Source of the DNA: Alteribacillus persepolensis
GTDB taxonomy: Bacteria > Bacillota > Bacilli > Bacillales > Marinococcaceae
Assembly: GCF_900099605.1 (NCBI RefSeq)
Contig: NZ_FNDK01000004.1
Coordinates: 94,300 to 158,299 of the forward strand
Direction: 5' to 3'
Length of the DNA stretch: 64,000 bases
Part shown: positions 48,642 to 60,276 of the stretch, one piece after another
How the letters are laid out: each line of letters starts with the position of its first letter
How positions within the stretch are numbered: the stretch's first letter is position 1
Translations under genes and position numbers: made by a program
Notes under the pieces: generated by a model
The model's input: only the letters and a program-made list of their open reading frames with translations
Database searches by the model: none
Told to the model about the DNA's origin: nothing

Positions 48642-49979
48642 ATGAGCGCCAATTGGGAAAAGCAAGAAGGCAACCAGGGCGTATTAACTGTCGATGTAGA
48701 ATCTGAGAAATTCGACAATGCTCTGGATCAAGCATTTCAAAAAGTAAGAAAACAGGTGAATGTACCTGGTTTCCGAAAAGGAAAAGTACCACGCAAAATT
48801 TTTGAACAGCGCTTTGGTGTTGAAGCACTCTACCAAGATGCTGTGGATATCATTCTTCCAGAAGCATATTCCCAGGCAGTGGAAGAAACTGGAATTGAAC
48901 CGGTAGACCGTCCTGAAATTGATGTGGAACAGGTAGAAAAAGGTCAAAACCTCATCTTTAAAGCGACAGTTACCGTTAAGCCAGAAGTTGAGCTTGGCGA
49001 ATATAAAGGGCTTGAAGTAGAAGAGTATGACACGACTGTTACTGAAGAAGAAGTGGAAGAAGCATTGAAACAACTGCAAGAAAACCAAGCGGAACTTGTT
49101 GTTGTAGAAGAAGGAACTATTGAAAACGGAGATACCGTTGTGATGGACTTCGAAGGCTTTGTAGACGGTGAAGCATTTGAAGGCGGACAAGCAGAAAACT
49201 ACTCTCTTGAAATCGGTTCTGGCTCTTTCATTCCTGGATTTGAAGAGCAGCTGGTAGGATTGAATCCTGGGGATGAAACAGAAGTCAATGTAACATTCCC
49301 TGAAGAGTATCATTCGGAAGAACTAGCTGGAAAAGAAGCGGCATTCAAAGTGAAAGTACATGATGTAAAACGCAAAGAGCTTCCAGAACTGGATGATGAA
49401 TTTGCAAAAGATGCAGACGAAGAAGTGGAAACGCTAGAGGAATTGAAGAAGAAGCAAGAAGAAAAACTAAAGCATGATAAAGAGCATGCCAAAGAGCATC
49501 ATGAGCGCGACACCGTTGTAGAAAAAGCTGCGGAAAATGCGAGTGTTGATATACCAGAAGCAATGATTTCTACAGAAATGGACCGTATGATGCAAGAGTT
49601 TGATCAACGCTTGCAAGCACAAGGAATATCTCTAGACATGTATTACCAAATTGCTGGCACAGATGAAGAAGGCATGAAGGAACAATTCAAGCCAGAAGCA
49701 GAAAAGCGTGTTAGCATGAATTTAACACTAGAAGCAATCGCTGAAGCAGAAAATGTTGAAGCAACAGATGAAGATGCAGAAAAAGAATTAGACAAAATGG
49801 CTGAAATGTACCAGCGCGATAAAGAAGAAATCCGCAATCTGCTTGCTATGCAAGGAGGAACGGATGCCTTGAAAGGTGATCTTCGCATTCAAAAGGCCAT
49901 TGACTTCCTCGTAGAAGAAAGCAAAACTGTTCCAAAGAAAGAAGACAGTGACGAAGAGGGTAGTGACAGCGAAGAATAA
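48642..49979 (+). CDS. tig: Trigger factor
   Basis: A 445-residue ribosome-associated chaperone and prolyl isomerase. The N-terminal ribosome-binding domain carries [21 protein letters not shown] (the GFRxGxxP signature), the FKBP domain has [20 protein letters not shown] and [16 protein letters not shown], and the C-terminal helical cradle is acidic and ends in a [11 protein letters not shown] tail. It is about 20 residues longer than B. subtilis Tig, from the acidic tail and inserts. The ATG follows GGAGGGAAAAG. Confidence 0.96.
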   Translation: MSANWEKQEGNQGVLTVDVESEKFDNALDQAFQKVRKQVNVPGFRKGKVPRKIFEQRFGVEALYQDAVDIILPEAYSQAVEETGIEPVDRPEIDVEQVEKGQNLIFKATVTVKPEVELGEYKGLEVEEYDTTVTEEEVEEALKQLQENQAELVVVEEGTIENGDTVVMDFEGFVDGEAFEGGQAENYSLEIGSGSFIPGFEEQLVGLNPGDETEVNVTFPEEYHSEELAGKEAAFKVKVHDVKRKELPELDDEFAKDADEEVETLEELKKKQEEKLKHDKEHAKEHHERDTVVEKAAENASVDIPEAMISTEMDRMMQEFDQRLQAQGISLDMYYQIAGTDEEGMKEQFKPEAEKRVSMNLTLEAIAEAENVEATDEDAEKELDKMAEMYQRDKEEIRNLLAMQGGTDALKGDLRIQKAIDFLVEESKTVPKKEDSDEEGSDSEE

Positions 49980-49983
49980 TAAA

Positions 49984-50033
49984 AAAAACAAGCCCTGAAA
50001 GCCAAACTTGACTTTTAGGGCTTGTTTTCCTTT
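49984..50033 (+). terminator. Terminator after tig
   Basis: AAAACAAGCCCT (49984-49995) pairs with AGGGCTTGTTTT (50016-50027) with an inner AAA/TTT helix. A-rich and T-rich flanks make it bidirectional in form. Confidence 0.88.
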
Positions 50034-50396
50034 ACACATAACAGATATAGCTCTGACTTTTATCTCTCGGTAAAAACATGTATAGTAGGAACAAAGCAGC
50101 TATTTAAAAAGGGTGTTTACATAACAAGAATTTATTGATGAAACTGGATGTTTTTTAACAGGAAGGGAAGAATAGACACAGCATTCTGCTGATAGTTATG
50201 TTTTGAGGCAGGATATTTCAGGTGGTTTATCGTATTATTTCATGTCGGGTATGTTTGTGTGATACAATGCAAACCATAACCTATTCAAAGAAGTGGAATT
50301 TGGGTGCACGGCGTTTTAGAAAAATGCAGGAAAAGCCTTTTTAGTGTACTGAAAATAAATCGTTCGTGTACAATATATAAGTAAGGGGTGAAGACC
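50034..50396 (+). other. Gene-free region upstream of clpX
   Basis: No ORF. -10-like TATAGT (50081-50086) and TACAAT (50263-50268 and 50369-50374) occur, but none has a good -35 at 16-18 nt. No CtsR or CIRCE site is visible. Confidence 0.4.
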
Positions 50397-51677
50397 ATGT
50401 TAAAATTTAACGATGAAAAAGGGCAGTTGAAATGTTCCTTTTGCGGAAAAACACAGGATCAAGTGCGCAAGCTTGTAGCTGGTCCAGGTGTTTATATATG
50501 TGATGAATGTATTGAACTTTGCACGGAAATTGTGGAAGAAGAACTTGGTACGGAAGAAGAAGTAGAATTTGAAGAAATTCCGAAACCTTATGAAATTAAT
50601 GAAATTCTTGATGACTACGTTATTGGTCAGGAGCGAGCGAAAAAATCACTGTCTGTTGCAGTGTATAACCACTATAAACGTGTTAATTCTTCTACAAAAA
50701 CGGAAGATGTTGAGTTGTCAAAGAGTAATATTTGTTTAATTGGTCCGACAGGAAGCGGGAAAACATTGCTTGCGCAAACATTAGCGCGTATTTTAAACGT
50801 TCCGTTTGCGATTGCGGATGCAACGTCTCTAACAGAAGCTGGTTATGTTGGTGAAGACGTGGAGAATATTCTCTTGAAGCTCATTCAAGCAGCAGATTAT
50901 GATGTTGAAAAAGCTGAAAAAGGCATTATATACATCGATGAAATTGATAAGGTAGCTAGAAAATCAGAGAATCCTTCGATTACGCGTGATGTATCTGGCG
51001 AGGGTGTACAACAAGCCTTGTTAAAGATTTTAGAAGGAACGACAGCAAGTGTACCGCCGCAGGGTGGACGTAAACATCCTCACCAAGAATTTATTCAAAT
51101 TGATACGTCAAACGTCTTGTTTATTTGCGGCGGTGCTTTTGATGGCATTGATCAAGTTGTAAAACAACGTCTCGGTAAAAAAGTTATTGGATTTGGGTCA
51201 GAAACGGAAAAGTCTGATCTGGATAAGGATGAGTATATGAGCAGGATTTTACCGGAAGACTTGCTGCGCTATGGTTTAATCCCTGAATTTATCGGGCGCC
51301 TGCCTATTATTTCAAGTCTTTCCCAGCTTGACGAGGAAGCGCTGGTAGAAATTTTAACCCAGCCGAAAAATGCACTCGTGAAGCAATATCAAAAGCTGCT
51401 CGAGATTGATGATGTGGAATTAGAATTTACAGATGATGCACTGAAAGAAATCTCGCAAAAAGCCATTGAAAGAAAAACAGGGGCACGCGGTCTTCGCTCT
51501 ATTATCGAAGGAATCATGCTTGATGTAATGTATGATCTTCCATCAAAAGAAAACATTGCAACTTGTGTGATTACAGCAGAGAGCGTAACAGATGGAGCAT
51601 CACCAGTGCTTAAGACAAAAGATGGAAAAGAAATTTCATTAGAGCAGGCAGAGACGAAAAAAAGTGAAAGTGCCTAA
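50397..51677 (+). CDS. clpX: ATP-dependent Clp protease ATPase subunit ClpX
   Basis: A 426-residue AAA+ unfoldase that feeds ClpP. The N-terminal zinc-binding domain has CSFCGKT and CDECIELC (Cys4). Walker A is [12 protein letters not shown] (about 118-129), Walker B is IIYIDEIDK, the pore loop is in the GYVGED region, and the C-terminal domain has [18 protein letters not shown] with sensor-2 Arg. ATG 50397 follows AAGGGGTGAAG. Confidence 0.97.
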   Translation: MLKFNDEKGQLKCSFCGKTQDQVRKLVAGPGVYICDECIELCTEIVEEELGTEEEVEFEEIPKPYEINEILDDYVIGQERAKKSLSVAVYNHYKRVNSSTKTEDVELSKSNICLIGPTGSGKTLLAQTLARILNVPFAIADATSLTEAGYVGEDVENILLKLIQAADYDVEKAEKGIIYIDEIDKVARKSENPSITRDVSGEGVQQALLKILEGTTASVPPQGGRKHPHQEFIQIDTSNVLFICGGAFDGIDQVVKQRLGKKVIGFGSETEKSDLDKDEYMSRILPEDLLRYGLIPEFIGRLPIISSLSQLDEEALVEILTQPKNALVKQYQKLLEIDDVELEFTDDALKEISQKAIERKTGARGLRSIIEGIMLDVMYDLPSKENIATCVITAESVTDGASPVLKTKDGKEISLEQAETKKSESA

Positions 51678-51693
51678 CGGAAATAGTGAAAGT

Positions 51694-51724
51694 CGTCCCG
51701 GTTTTTAGCCGGGACGTTTTTTTT
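51694..51724 (+). terminator. Terminator after clpX
   Basis: CGTCCCGG (51694-51701) pairs with CCGGGACG (51709-51716), followed by TTTTTTTT. Confidence 0.88.
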
Positions 51725-51746
51725 GCTCGACAATATTTGTTGGGGT
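51725..51746. repeat. Short post-terminator repeat, copy 2
   Basis: GCTC-G-ACAATATTTGTTGGG follows the clpX terminator; the copy at 19484-19506 follows the etfA terminator. The rest of 51747-51942 has no gene. Confidence 0.45.
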
Positions 51747-51942
51747 TTTAGAAAAAGATTCTGCATCCAATGCTGGGTGGGAACGGCGTAATAAGCGGAG
51801 TAACCAAAAACATTCGTTTCCAGAAAATATGCTCTCGACGGAATTTCCTTATGAAAAGTGTTATATATCAAACAAGTGGAGGAAGGAAAAGCATCGTTAG
51901 TACAATCGGTCATCAGCAAGAGGATTTGTGTCATTAGGTCTC

Positions 51943-51972
51943 GTATGATTTTTCAAACGATCAACCATACTA
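51943..51972 (+). promoter_or_regulatory. Sigma-F/G-type forespore promoter for lonB
   Basis: GTATG (51943-51947), 18 nt, CATACTA (51966-51972) fits the sigma-G/F pattern. lonB is forespore-expressed (sigma-F) in B. subtilis. Confidence 0.65.
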
Positions 51973-52009
51973 AAGACCACACAGACGGATGAAATAGGGG
52001 GAAATCCAT

Positions 52010-53689
52010 ATGAATTTCACAACGATTGCACTTCTGATACAGCTTGTCTTCGGTGTTATTATCGGGATGTATTTTTGGAACTTGCTAAAAAACCAACGCT
52101 CTCAAAAAGTTACTGTTGACCGTGAGTCAAAAAAAGAAATGGAGCAGCTGCGACGTCTGCGTGCACTGTCTCTTTCAGAACCTTTATCAGAAAAAGTCCG
52201 CCCGTCTCAACTGCATGAAGTCATTGGACAAAAAGAAGGAGTCAAAGCATTGAAAGCGGCACTGTGCGGGGAAAACCCTCAGCATGTATTGATTTATGGA
52301 CCACCCGGTGTAGGGAAAACTGCGGCTGCACGATTAGTGCTGGAGGCAGCTAAAAAAAATTCATTATCTCCGTTTAAACAAGATGCGGCGTTTGTAGAAA
52401 TGGACGGTGCTACCTCGCGCTTTGATGATAGAGGGATAGCAGATCCATTAATAGGATCGGTGCATGATCCGATTTATCAAGGTGCCGGTGCAATGGGACA
52501 GGCAGGGATTCCGCAACCGAAACAAGGGGCTGTCACGAAAGCACACGGGGGAATGCTTTTTATAGATGAAATCGGGGAGCTTCACAGTATACAATTAAAT
52601 AAATTATTAAAAGTACTGGAAGATAGAAAAGTCTATTTGGATAGTGCCTACTACAGTGAAGAAAACCGTCAGATTCCAGTCCACATTCACGATATTTTTC
52701 AAAACGGCCTTCCAGCTGATTTCCGGCTTGTCGGTGCAACAACACGGAAGCCAGAAGAGCTGCCAGCAGCTTTACGGTCGCGCTGCATGGAAATATATTT
52801 TCGTGGATTGGATGCGGATGAAATTAAAACAATTGCTAAAGATGCTGCTAAAAAGAGCCGGATTGTGCTAAGCGAAGAAGCGGCTGACTTAGTTGCTAAA
52901 TATGCACACAACGGAAGAGAAGCTGTGAACACCGTGCAAATAGCAGCTGGGGTTGCCGCGGAAGAGAACAAAAAAGAAATTACAAAAGACGTCATTGAGT
53001 GGGTTGTTACACAAAGCAGACTTAGTCCTCGTTTAGAAAAGCAAGTGAGAGAGAAGCCGCAAGTAGGTGTGGTGAATGGTTTAGCTGTTACTGGAGCTGG
53101 CAATGGCATGCTCATTGAAATTGAAGCAACAGCCAAAAAAGTCAAAAGTCAAGGAGAGGTAACGGTAACTGGTATTGTTGAAGAAGAAAACCATGGCAGT
53201 GCAACGTATTCCATGAAACGAAAAAGTCTAGCCAAAAGCTCTGTTGAAAATGTTGTCACCGTTTTGCAGTCGTTTCACTTGCCAGTGAAAGAGTACGACA
53301 TTCATGTGAACTTCCCAGGAGGAATACCAATTGATGGACCATCTGCAGGTGCAGCGATGGCGTTGGCTATTTATTCAAGTATTAAGCGTTTTAAAGTAAG
53401 TGAAAAAGTTGCTGTAACAGGAGAATTAGGTATTCACGGAGATATTAAGCCTGTTGGAGGTGTTGCTGCAAAAGTAGACGCAGCGGTGAAAGCAGGAGCT
53501 ACGCACGTTTTCGTACCAATCGACAATGACCAGCAATCATTTCACATGTATGAAGGCGTCACGGTGCAGCCGTTAAAGCGGATGGAAGAACTGCTAAAAG
53601 AAGCACTCCTGGTAGACGAAAAGGAAGAATGGAAAGAGCCTGTGCTTCCCCTGCATGAAGCGCCAGTTTCTCCGGCAAGTCTGTCATAA
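52010..53689 (+). CDS. lonB: ATP-dependent protease LonB
   Basis: A 559-residue forespore Lon-type protease. An N-terminal membrane-like helix (about 5-26) precedes the AAA+ domain (Walker [13 protein letters not shown], Walker B GMLFIDEIGEL) and the Lon protease domain with catalytic Ser in PIDGPSAGAAMA and Lys in PVGGVAAKVDAAVKAG. It lacks the long Lon N-terminal domain. The ATG follows AGGGGGAAA. Confidence 0.94.
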   Translation: MNFTTIALLIQLVFGVIIGMYFWNLLKNQRSQKVTVDRESKKEMEQLRRLRALSLSEPLSEKVRPSQLHEVIGQKEGVKALKAALCGENPQHVLIYGPPGVGKTAAARLVLEAAKKNSLSPFKQDAAFVEMDGATSRFDDRGIADPLIGSVHDPIYQGAGAMGQAGIPQPKQGAVTKAHGGMLFIDEIGELHSIQLNKLLKVLEDRKVYLDSAYYSEENRQIPVHIHDIFQNGLPADFRLVGATTRKPEELPAALRSRCMEIYFRGLDADEIKTIAKDAAKKSRIVLSEEAADLVAKYAHNGREAVNTVQIAAGVAAEENKKEITKDVIEWVVTQSRLSPRLEKQVREKPQVGVVNGLAVTGAGNGMLIEIEATAKKVKSQGEVTVTGIVEEENHGSATYSMKRKSLAKSSVENVVTVLQSFHLPVKEYDIHVNFPGGIPIDGPSAGAAMALAIYSSIKRFKVSEKVAVTGELGIHGDIKPVGGVAAKVDAAVKAGATHVFVPIDNDQQSFHMYEGVTVQPLKRMEELLKEALLVDEKEEWKEPVLPLHEAPVSPASLS

Positions 53690-53798
53690 AAGAATATCCA
53701 GCTGGGCAAAACAGCGATAGTTCCGTTATTAGACAAACACTCTATAAATAGGATAGAATTGATACAGTGTCTTTCGGGTGTTGAAAATAAAAAAGCTT

Positions 53799-53837
53799 AA
53801 GCCCGCTTCATGAAATCCACAAAAAGCGGGCTTTTTT
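53799..53837 (+). terminator. Terminator after lonB
   Basis: AAGCCCGCTT (53799-53808) pairs with AAGCGGGCTT (53824-53833), followed by T residues. Confidence 0.88.
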
Positions 53838-53873
53838 ATCACAACATTGAATACATATGTAAGACGTTTATGT

Positions 53874-53901
53874 ATGACAATCCTGCCTTGTCAGGTATAC
53901 T
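53874..53901 (+). promoter_or_regulatory. lonA promoter candidate
   Basis: ATGACA (53874-53879), 16 nt, TATACT (53896-53901), 29 nt before the start codon. No CtsR operator is evident. Confidence 0.6.
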
Positions 53902-53929
53902 AAGATAAGATTATTGGGGGTGCTGTCTG

Positions 53930-56263
53930 GTGAGCGATCAAAAGACGAGAACGATACCATTACTACCGCTTAGAGGCTTGCTTGTTTTTCCAACGATGGT
54001 GCTTCATCTTGATGTGGGACGGGAAAAATCGGTACAGGCTTTAGAACAAGCAATGGTAGACGATAGCGAGATTTTTCTAACGAGCCAGATTGATTTGTCT
54101 GTAGATGAGCCCGAAGAAGATGATATGTATCATAACGGAACATTAGCTAAAGTAAAGCAAATGCTAAAGCTCCCGAATGGCACGATACGTGTCCTTGTTG
54201 AAGGGTTGAAGCGGGCCAAAATCAACCATTTCATGGACAGAGAAGACTATTTTGAAATCGAAATGGCCGTTTTAGAAGAAGAAGACAGTGGAAAAGATTC
54301 CGAAGAACAAGCGCTGATGCGTAACGTTATTGAGCAGTTTGAGCAGTACGTTAATATTTCGAAGAAAGTATCAAATGAAACGCTGCAATCTGTGCAAGAT
54401 ATATCGGAACCGGGGAGACTAGCCGATATTGTGTCATCACATCTTCCTTTGAAGGTAGCAGAAAAACAAGAACTGCTAGAAACCATCAATGTGCGTGATA
54501 GACTGATGCGCATTTTAGAAATTTTAAATAACGAAAAAGAAGTGCTGGGTTTAGAACAGAAAATTGGCCAGCGTGTAAAAAAATCCATGGAAAAAACGCA
54601 AAAAGAATATTATTTGCGTGAACAGATGAAAGCCATTCAAAAAGAACTCGGTGAAAAAGAAGGTAAATTGGGAGAAGTAGAGGAACTGCGCGGAAAAATA
54701 GAAGAAGCAGACATGCCTGAAAATGTAGAAGAAAAGGCTTACAAAGAGCTGGACCGCTACGAGAAAATGCCGTCTACATCTGCAGAAAGTTCCGTCATTC
54801 GAAACTATATTGAGTGGCTTACTCAAATTCCGTGGAAGGAAGAAACGACCGACCGGCTTGACATTAACCACGCACAAGATATTTTAGATGAAGACCATTA
54901 TGGATTAGATAAAGTGAAAGAGCGTGTTCTCGAATATCTTGCGGTACAAGAACTGACGCAATCTCTGAAAGGTCCGATTTTATGTTTAGCCGGCCCTCCA
55001 GGTGTCGGAAAAACTTCCCTTGCTCGTTCAATTGCCCGTGCGTTAGAGCGGAACTTTGTCCGTATTTCATTAGGCGGTGTAAGGGATGAAGCAGAAATCC
55101 GCGGACATAGACGGACGTACGTTGGAGCTATGCCGGGACGAATTATTCAAGGCATGAAAAAAGCCGGCTCGATTAATCCTGTGTTTTTGCTTGATGAAAT
55201 TGACAAAATGGCCAGCGATTTTCGCGGTGATCCTTCTTCTGCGATGCTTGAAGTGCTGGACCCAGAACAAAACAACGCGTTTGGTGACCATTATATTGAA
55301 GAAACATATGATTTATCCAAGGTCATGTTTGTTACAACAGCAAATAATGTTTCGGCGATTCCAGAGCCGCTCTTAGACCGAATGGAAATTATCTCGATTG
55401 CTGGGTATACAGAAATTGAAAAGCAAGGTATCGCGAAAGGGCATTTGCTGCCAAAGCAAGTTGAAGAGCATGGCCTGACGAAAGGGAAAATTCAAGTTAA
55501 AAATGATGCTTTATTAAAGCTGATTCGCTACTATACGAGAGAAGCGGGCGTACGGAGCTTAGAACGTGAAATCGCGACGGTATGCCGAAAAGCAGCTAAA
55601 AAAATTGTGTCAGGAGAGCGTAAACGCGTTGTTGTTACGCCAAACACAGTCGAGGAAATGCTTGGCAAACCAAAGTTTCGGTACGGGCAAGCGGAAGCAG
55701 AAGACCAGGTTGGTGCTGCTACTGGTCTGGCTTATACGACTGGGGGCGGCAATACGTTGTCGATTGAAGTATCGCTTGCCAAAGGAAAAGGCGAGCTGAC
55801 ATTAACCGGTAAGCTTGGAGACGTCATGAAAGAGTCTGCTCAGGCAGCATTTAGCTATATCCGCTCGCGCTCGGACGACCTGGAAATTGACCCGGATTTT
55901 CACGAAAAATATGATATTCATATCCATGTGCCAGAAGGAGCTACACCAAAAGACGGACCATCTGCAGGTATTACTATGGCGACAGCACTGATTTCTGCAC
56001 TCACTGGCAGAAAAGTGAAGAAAGAAGTAGGGATGACAGGGGAGATTACCCTGCGCGGCAGAGTCCTTCCGATTGGCGGCTTGAAAGAGAAGAGCATGAG
56101 TGCTCATAGAGCTGGCTTGGAAAAAGTTATTATTCCAAAAGAAAATGAAAAAGATTTAGAAGACATCCCGGAAAGCGTCAGAGAAGACTTAACCTATGTG
56201 ACTGTTACACATTTAGACGAAGTATTAGAGCATGCATTGGGGGAGAAACATGAAAGTAAATAA
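53930..56263 (+). CDS. lonA: ATP-dependent protease LonA
   Basis: A 777-residue soluble Lon protease. The N-terminal LON domain ([25 protein letters not shown]) covers about 1-200, a coiled coil follows (about 200-280), then the AAA+ domain with Walker [18 protein letters not shown] and Walker [13 protein letters not shown], and the protease domain with Ser in [12 protein letters not shown] and Lys in [17 protein letters not shown] 53930 after TGGGGGTG is used. It overlaps ysxC by 14 nt. Confidence 0.96.
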   Translation: MSDQKTRTIPLLPLRGLLVFPTMVLHLDVGREKSVQALEQAMVDDSEIFLTSQIDLSVDEPEEDDMYHNGTLAKVKQMLKLPNGTIRVLVEGLKRAKINHFMDREDYFEIEMAVLEEEDSGKDSEEQALMRNVIEQFEQYVNISKKVSNETLQSVQDISEPGRLADIVSSHLPLKVAEKQELLETINVRDRLMRILEILNNEKEVLGLEQKIGQRVKKSMEKTQKEYYLREQMKAIQKELGEKEGKLGEVEELRGKIEEADMPENVEEKAYKELDRYEKMPSTSAESSVIRNYIEWLTQIPWKEETTDRLDINHAQDILDEDHYGLDKVKERVLEYLAVQELTQSLKGPILCLAGPPGVGKTSLARSIARALERNFVRISLGGVRDEAEIRGHRRTYVGAMPGRIIQGMKKAGSINPVFLLDEIDKMASDFRGDPSSAMLEVLDPEQNNAFGDHYIEETYDLSKVMFVTTANNVSAIPEPLLDRMEIISIAGYTEIEKQGIAKGHLLPKQVEEHGLTKGKIQVKNDALLKLIRYYTREAGVRSLEREIATVCRKAAKKIVSGERKRVVVTPNTVEEMLGKPKFRYGQAEAEDQVGAATGLAYTTGGGNTLSIEVSLAKGKGELTLTGKLGDVMKESAQAAFSYIRSRSDDLEIDPDFHEKYDIHIHVPEGATPKDGPSAGITMATALISALTGRKVKKEVGMTGEITLRGRVLPIGGLKEKSMSAHRAGLEKVIIPKENEKDLEDIPESVREDLTYVTVTHLDEVLEHALGEKHESK

Positions 56264-56837
56264 AGCGGAGCTGATTATTAGCGCCGTGCAAACCGAACAG
56301 TATCCAAAGAACCGTCTGCCGGAAATCGCTCTGGCAGGACGGTCCAATGTTGGAAAGTCAACGTTTATTAATACACTGCTGACAAGAAAAAACTTGGCTC
56401 ACACCTCTTCCAAGCCCGGAAAAACCCGGACACTGAACTTTTATAACATCAATGATGAGCTTACTTTTGTTGACGTCCCAGGGTATGGATATGCAAAAGT
56501 ATCCAAAGCAGAAAGGGCTTCTTGGGGAGAAATGATTGAAACATATCTAACAGAGCGTAAGGAGCTGCGCGGTGTGGTCCAAATTGTCGACGTCCGGCAC
56601 AAACCGAGCGCTGAAGACTTGCAGATGTATGAGTACTTAAAATATTTTCAGCTCCCGGTCATTGTTATTGCAACAAAAGCAGATAAAGTATCAAAAAATA
56701 AACGCCCAAAACATGTAAAACAAGTAAAAGAAGCAATGCAGCTTGAAAAAGAGGATAAGATTATTTTGTTCTCTGCTGAGACGGGACAAGGAAAAGAAGA
56801 AGCGTGGAAAGAAATCAGGCATTTAATGAGTACGTAA
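56250..56837 (+). CDS. ysxC: Ribosome-biogenesis GTPase YsxC (EngB)
   Basis: A 195-residue GTPase needed for late 50S subunit assembly. G1 is [18 protein letters not shown]3 [15 protein letters not shown]4 [15 protein letters not shown] 56250 after GGGGGAGAAAC gives the B. subtilis length. It overlaps lonA, so the two are translationally linked. Confidence 0.95.
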   Translation: MKVNKAELIISAVQTEQYPKNRLPEIALAGRSNVGKSTFINTLLTRKNLAHTSSKPGKTRTLNFYNINDELTFVDVPGYGYAKVSKAERASWGEMIETYLTERKELRGVVQIVDVRHKPSAEDLQMYEYLKYFQLPVIVIATKADKVSKNKRPKHVKQVKEAMQLEKEDKIILFSAETGQGKEEAWKEIRHLMST

Positions 56838-56903
56838 AGCGTGCATATAAAGGAGTTGAGTGCCTGTTTTAATGAATGTCAAGGAGTGTTCAAATTAAAT
56901 TTT

Positions 56904-56931
56904 TTGCGGCACTTGCCATGCGTGTTATAAT
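56904..56931 (+). promoter_or_regulatory. hem operon promoter
   Basis: -35 TTGCGG (56904-56909), 16 nt, extended -10 TGTTATAAT (TATAAT 56926-56931). No PerR box is apparent. Confidence 0.7.
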
Positions 56932-57072
56932 AATAATTGTTATAAATAGAGCATAATAAAAACAAGGAATAGACGAACAGCAACTTAATGCAAAGGGGCA
57001 TGTATTTTCGCCTGTTTAAGCTGTTGAAATGATTTTATGTTTGATGTGGAAAGGAATGTGGGGGGAACAACC

Positions 57073-58467
57073 ATGCATATATTAGCAGCTGGACTAGATT
57101 ATAAAACAACCCCTGTGGAAATAAGAGAAAGATTGGCTTTTCAAGATGATGCGCTTCCGGAAGCCCTTCAGCAGCTTCGCGGCATGAAAAGCGTGTTAGA
57201 GTGCACCATTGTTTCAACTTGTAACCGGACGGAAGTGTATGCTGTATGCGACCAGCTGCATACCGGCCGCCATTTTATTAAAAAGTTTCTATCACAATGG
57301 TTTAATGTGCCTGTTGAAGAGTTCAACTCTTATTTAAATATTCGTGAAAACGATGCTGCTGTGCAGCATTTGCTGCGGGTTGTTACTGGCCTGGACTCTA
57401 TGGTACTAGGAGAAACGCAAATTTTAGGTCAGGTAAAAGACAGCTTTTTATTAGCTCAAGAACAAGGTGCAACAGGTACCGTCTTTAATGAGTTATTGAA
57501 ACAAGCTGTGACATTTGCAAAAAAAGTTCACCATGAAACAGAAATCAATGATAATGCTGTATCGGTCAGCTATGCTGCAGTCGAGCTTGGCAGAAAAATC
57601 TTAGGCGATTTTAGGGACAAGCACGTCATGATTCTTGGTGCCGGCAAAATGAGTGAATTAACAGCAAAGCATCTGCATGCCAATGGTGCCAAAGACGTCA
57701 CGGTATTAAACCGTACGTATGCAAAAGCTGCGGAGCTGGCGGAGAAGTTTTTAGGCAAAGCAGAAAGCATGACAGAGCTTCAAGCAAGCATCCAAAAAGC
57801 GGATGTTGTGATTTCTTCAACTGGGGCAAACGAGTACGTCATCAAAAAAGACATGATGGAACATGTATTGAAAAAGCGTAAAGGCCGCCCGCTTTTTATG
57901 GTGGATATTGCGGTTCCAAGAGATTTAGACCCAGGGATGGACAGCTTGGACAATGTCTTTTTGTATGATATTGATGATTTACAAGGAATCGTTGCAGCTA
58001 ACTTAGAAGAGCGCAAGCAAGAAGCGGCCAAAATTGAAGAAATGATTCAAGATGAACTCAAACGCTTTAAAGAATGGGTTCACACACTTGGTGTGGTGCC
58101 GGTTATATCTGCTTTAAGAACCAAAGCGTTAAACATCCAAGCTGAAACAATGGACAGCATTGAACGAAAGCTGCCTGACTTAAGTGAACGAGAAAAGAAG
58201 GTCCTGCGCAAACACACAAAAAGTATTATTAACCAAATGCTTCGTGACCCAATTACAAGAGCAAAAGAACTTGCTGCAGAACCGGATGCCGATGAAACTC
58301 TAGCATTGTTTACAGAGATATTTGCGTTAGAAGAAGAGGTCGAATTGGCCAAGGAAGCGGAAGAACAGCAGGCAAAAGTAGAGGAAGCAGAGTCACAATG
58401 GAATAAACGCAAAAAACACTCTCTTCTTCCTTACGCCTATGGAAAAGATGTCAAAGTCCGCTCCTGA
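57073..58467 (+). CDS. hemA: Glutamyl-tRNA reductase
   Basis: A 464-residue NADPH enzyme that reduces Glu-tRNA to glutamate-1-semialdehyde, the first committed haem step. The catalytic Cys50 is in [11 protein letters not shown]. Other motifs are [23 protein letters not shown], the Rossmann [15 protein letters not shown], and the C-terminal dimerisation helices. ATG 57073 is chosen over an in-frame upstream start. It is the first gene of hemAXCDBL. Confidence 0.96.
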   Translation: MHILAAGLDYKTTPVEIRERLAFQDDALPEALQQLRGMKSVLECTIVSTCNRTEVYAVCDQLHTGRHFIKKFLSQWFNVPVEEFNSYLNIRENDAAVQHLLRVVTGLDSMVLGETQILGQVKDSFLLAQEQGATGTVFNELLKQAVTFAKKVHHETEINDNAVSVSYAAVELGRKILGDFRDKHVMILGAGKMSELTAKHLHANGAKDVTVLNRTYAKAAELAEKFLGKAESMTELQASIQKADVVISSTGANEYVIKKDMMEHVLKKRKGRPLFMVDIAVPRDLDPGMDSLDNVFLYDIDDLQGIVAANLEERKQEAAKIEEMIQDELKRFKEWVHTLGVVPVISALRTKALNIQAETMDSIERKLPDLSEREKKVLRKHTKSIINQMLRDPITRAKELAAEPDADETLALFTEIFALEEEVELAKEAEEQQAKVEEAESQWNKRKKHSLLPYAYGKDVKVRS

Positions 58468-58484
58468 GAGAGGAGTTTTAACAT

Positions 58485-59312
58485 ATGGTTGCTGCAGGTG
58501 TCATTTATGTTGTAACCATTGTGTTATACAGCTTGAGTGTACTTGGATATTTCATTGATTTTATGCAGAACAACCGGAAGGTGAACCGTATCGCCTTCTG
58601 GTTGCTTTCTATTGTTTGGGTGCTGCAAACCGTCTTTTTCTTTATTCGGGCGCTGGAATATGACCGCCCTCCCATTATTACACCTTTTGAAGGTTTATTT
58701 TTTTATGCTTGGCTCCTGGTCACAGTTTCTCTCGTTATCAACCGCTTTGCTCGAATAGACTTTCTCGTCTTCTTTATGAACATTGTTGGTTTTGCAATGA
58801 TGGCGTTTAGTTTGTTTCGTCCAAGTGGAGATGTGCCAGCAGGGCTGCATGATTTATTAATATCGGAACTGCTCGTTGTACATATTACGCTCGTTTTGCT
58901 GGCTTATGCAGCGTTTACTGTAGCGCTTGCATTTGCATTGATGTACATTTTGCAACATCAGTTATTAAAACGGAAGCAATGGGGAAAAAAGTTATTAAGG
59001 ATGGAAAATTTACCAAAAATGGAAAAGTGGTCTTTTCGAATGACTTTAATTGGCGTCCCTTGTATGCTTCTTGGATTGATTTTAGGGTTTGTATGGGCTT
59101 CGATTCAGCTTCAGGAAATGCCTTGGCTGGACGCAAAAGTAATCGGTTCGTTAGCGGTACTAGTCGTTTACAGCCTGTATATGTACTTATGGGCAGTAAG
59201 GCAGCGCCGAGGGTACAACATGGTGGTGTTAAATATAGCTGGCTTTTTAGTGGTGCTAATTAATTATTTTTTATCCGGAGAGTTAACTGACTTTCATCTT
59301 TGGTATTTTTAG
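58485..59312 (+). CDS. hemX: HemX membrane protein of haem biosynthesis
   Basis: A 275-residue protein with about eight membrane helices, including a CcsA-like region (TPFEGLFFYAWLLVTVSLVI, LLVVHITLVLLAYAAFTVALAFA). In B. subtilis HemX lowers HemA protein levels. It lies 18 nt from hemA within the operon. Confidence 0.88.
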   Translation: MVAAGVIYVVTIVLYSLSVLGYFIDFMQNNRKVNRIAFWLLSIVWVLQTVFFFIRALEYDRPPIITPFEGLFFYAWLLVTVSLVINRFARIDFLVFFMNIVGFAMMAFSLFRPSGDVPAGLHDLLISELLVVHITLVLLAYAAFTVALAFALMYILQHQLLKRKQWGKKLLRMENLPKMEKWSFRMTLIGVPCMLLGLILGFVWASIQLQEMPWLDAKVIGSLAVLVVYSLYMYLWAVRQRRGYNMVVLNIAGFLVVLINYFLSGELTDFHLWYF

Positions 59313-59340
59313 CTTGATGACAAACATTTGGAGGTAAACC

Positions 59341-60276
59341 ATGCGCACGATTGTTTTAGGAACAAGAAAAAGCAACTTAGCAATGAAGCAGACAGAGTGG
59401 GTAATTGCGCAGCTAGAAAAATTTGATCTGCCATATCGTTATGACATAAAAAAGATTGTCACAAAAGGTGATAAAATTTTGGACGTTACGCTTTCAAAAG
59501 TAGGGGGCAAGGGTCTGTTTGTCAAAGAAATTGAGCAGGCGATGAGTGATAAGGAAATTGACATCGCTGTACACAGCATGAAAGACATGCCAAGTGAATT
59601 GCAGGATGGATTTACGATTGGTGCAATCACAAATCGTGTTGACCCGCGTGATGCCTACATTGCGAATAATCATGTCCGCTTAGAAGATTTGCCTGCAGGG
59701 GCTGTTGTTGGTACGAGCAGCCTGCGCCGGTCGGCTCAAATCCTTGCTTACCGTCCTGATTTAGAAGTGAAGTGGATTCGCGGCAATATTGAAACGAGAT
59801 TACGTAAGCTTCGTGAAGAAAATTTTGATGCGATTATTTTAGCGTCTGCTGGCTTAGAGAGAATGGGGTGGAGCGAGGAACTTGTCACTCAATACTTAGA
59901 TCCAGACGTGTCTCTCCCGGCAGTCGGCCAGGGAGCACTCGGTCTTGAATGCCGGGAAGATGACAAGGAAGTGCTGGAGATTCTCTCTCATCTAAATGAC
60001 GAAGCAGTACGCAAAAGAGTAACAGCAGAACGGGCATTTTTGCAGGCGGTAGAAGGCGGCTGCCAAGTGCCAGTTGGGGGATACGCAACATTAGAAGCCG
60101 ATGGAGAGATAAAACTGACAGCTCTTGTTGGTTCCCCTGATGGGAAAACAATTTTAAAAGAAATGCGGAGCGGATATGATCCTGTGCAAGTTGGACAAGA
60201 TGCCGCCCACCTTTTGCTTGAACAAGGAGCAAAAGAGATTTTGGATAAAGTGAAAGCAGAGCTTGATGGCCAATGA
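59341..60276 (+). CDS. hemC: Hydroxymethylbilane synthase
   Basis: A 311-residue enzyme that polymerises four porphobilinogens. It begins [18 protein letters not shown], has the substrate block [21 protein letters not shown] with [11 protein letters not shown], and the Cys in [12 protein letters not shown] carries the dipyrromethane cofactor. The ATG follows GGAGGTAAACC. It overlaps hemD by 4 nt. Confidence 0.96.
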   Translation: MRTIVLGTRKSNLAMKQTEWVIAQLEKFDLPYRYDIKKIVTKGDKILDVTLSKVGGKGLFVKEIEQAMSDKEIDIAVHSMKDMPSELQDGFTIGAITNRVDPRDAYIANNHVRLEDLPAGAVVGTSSLRRSAQILAYRPDLEVKWIRGNIETRLRKLREENFDAIILASAGLERMGWSEELVTQYLDPDVSLPAVGQGALGLECREDDKEVLEILSHLNDEAVRKRVTAERAFLQAVEGGCQVPVGGYATLEADGEIKLTALVGSPDGKTILKEMRSGYDPVQVGQDAAHLLLEQGAKEILDKVKAELDGQ

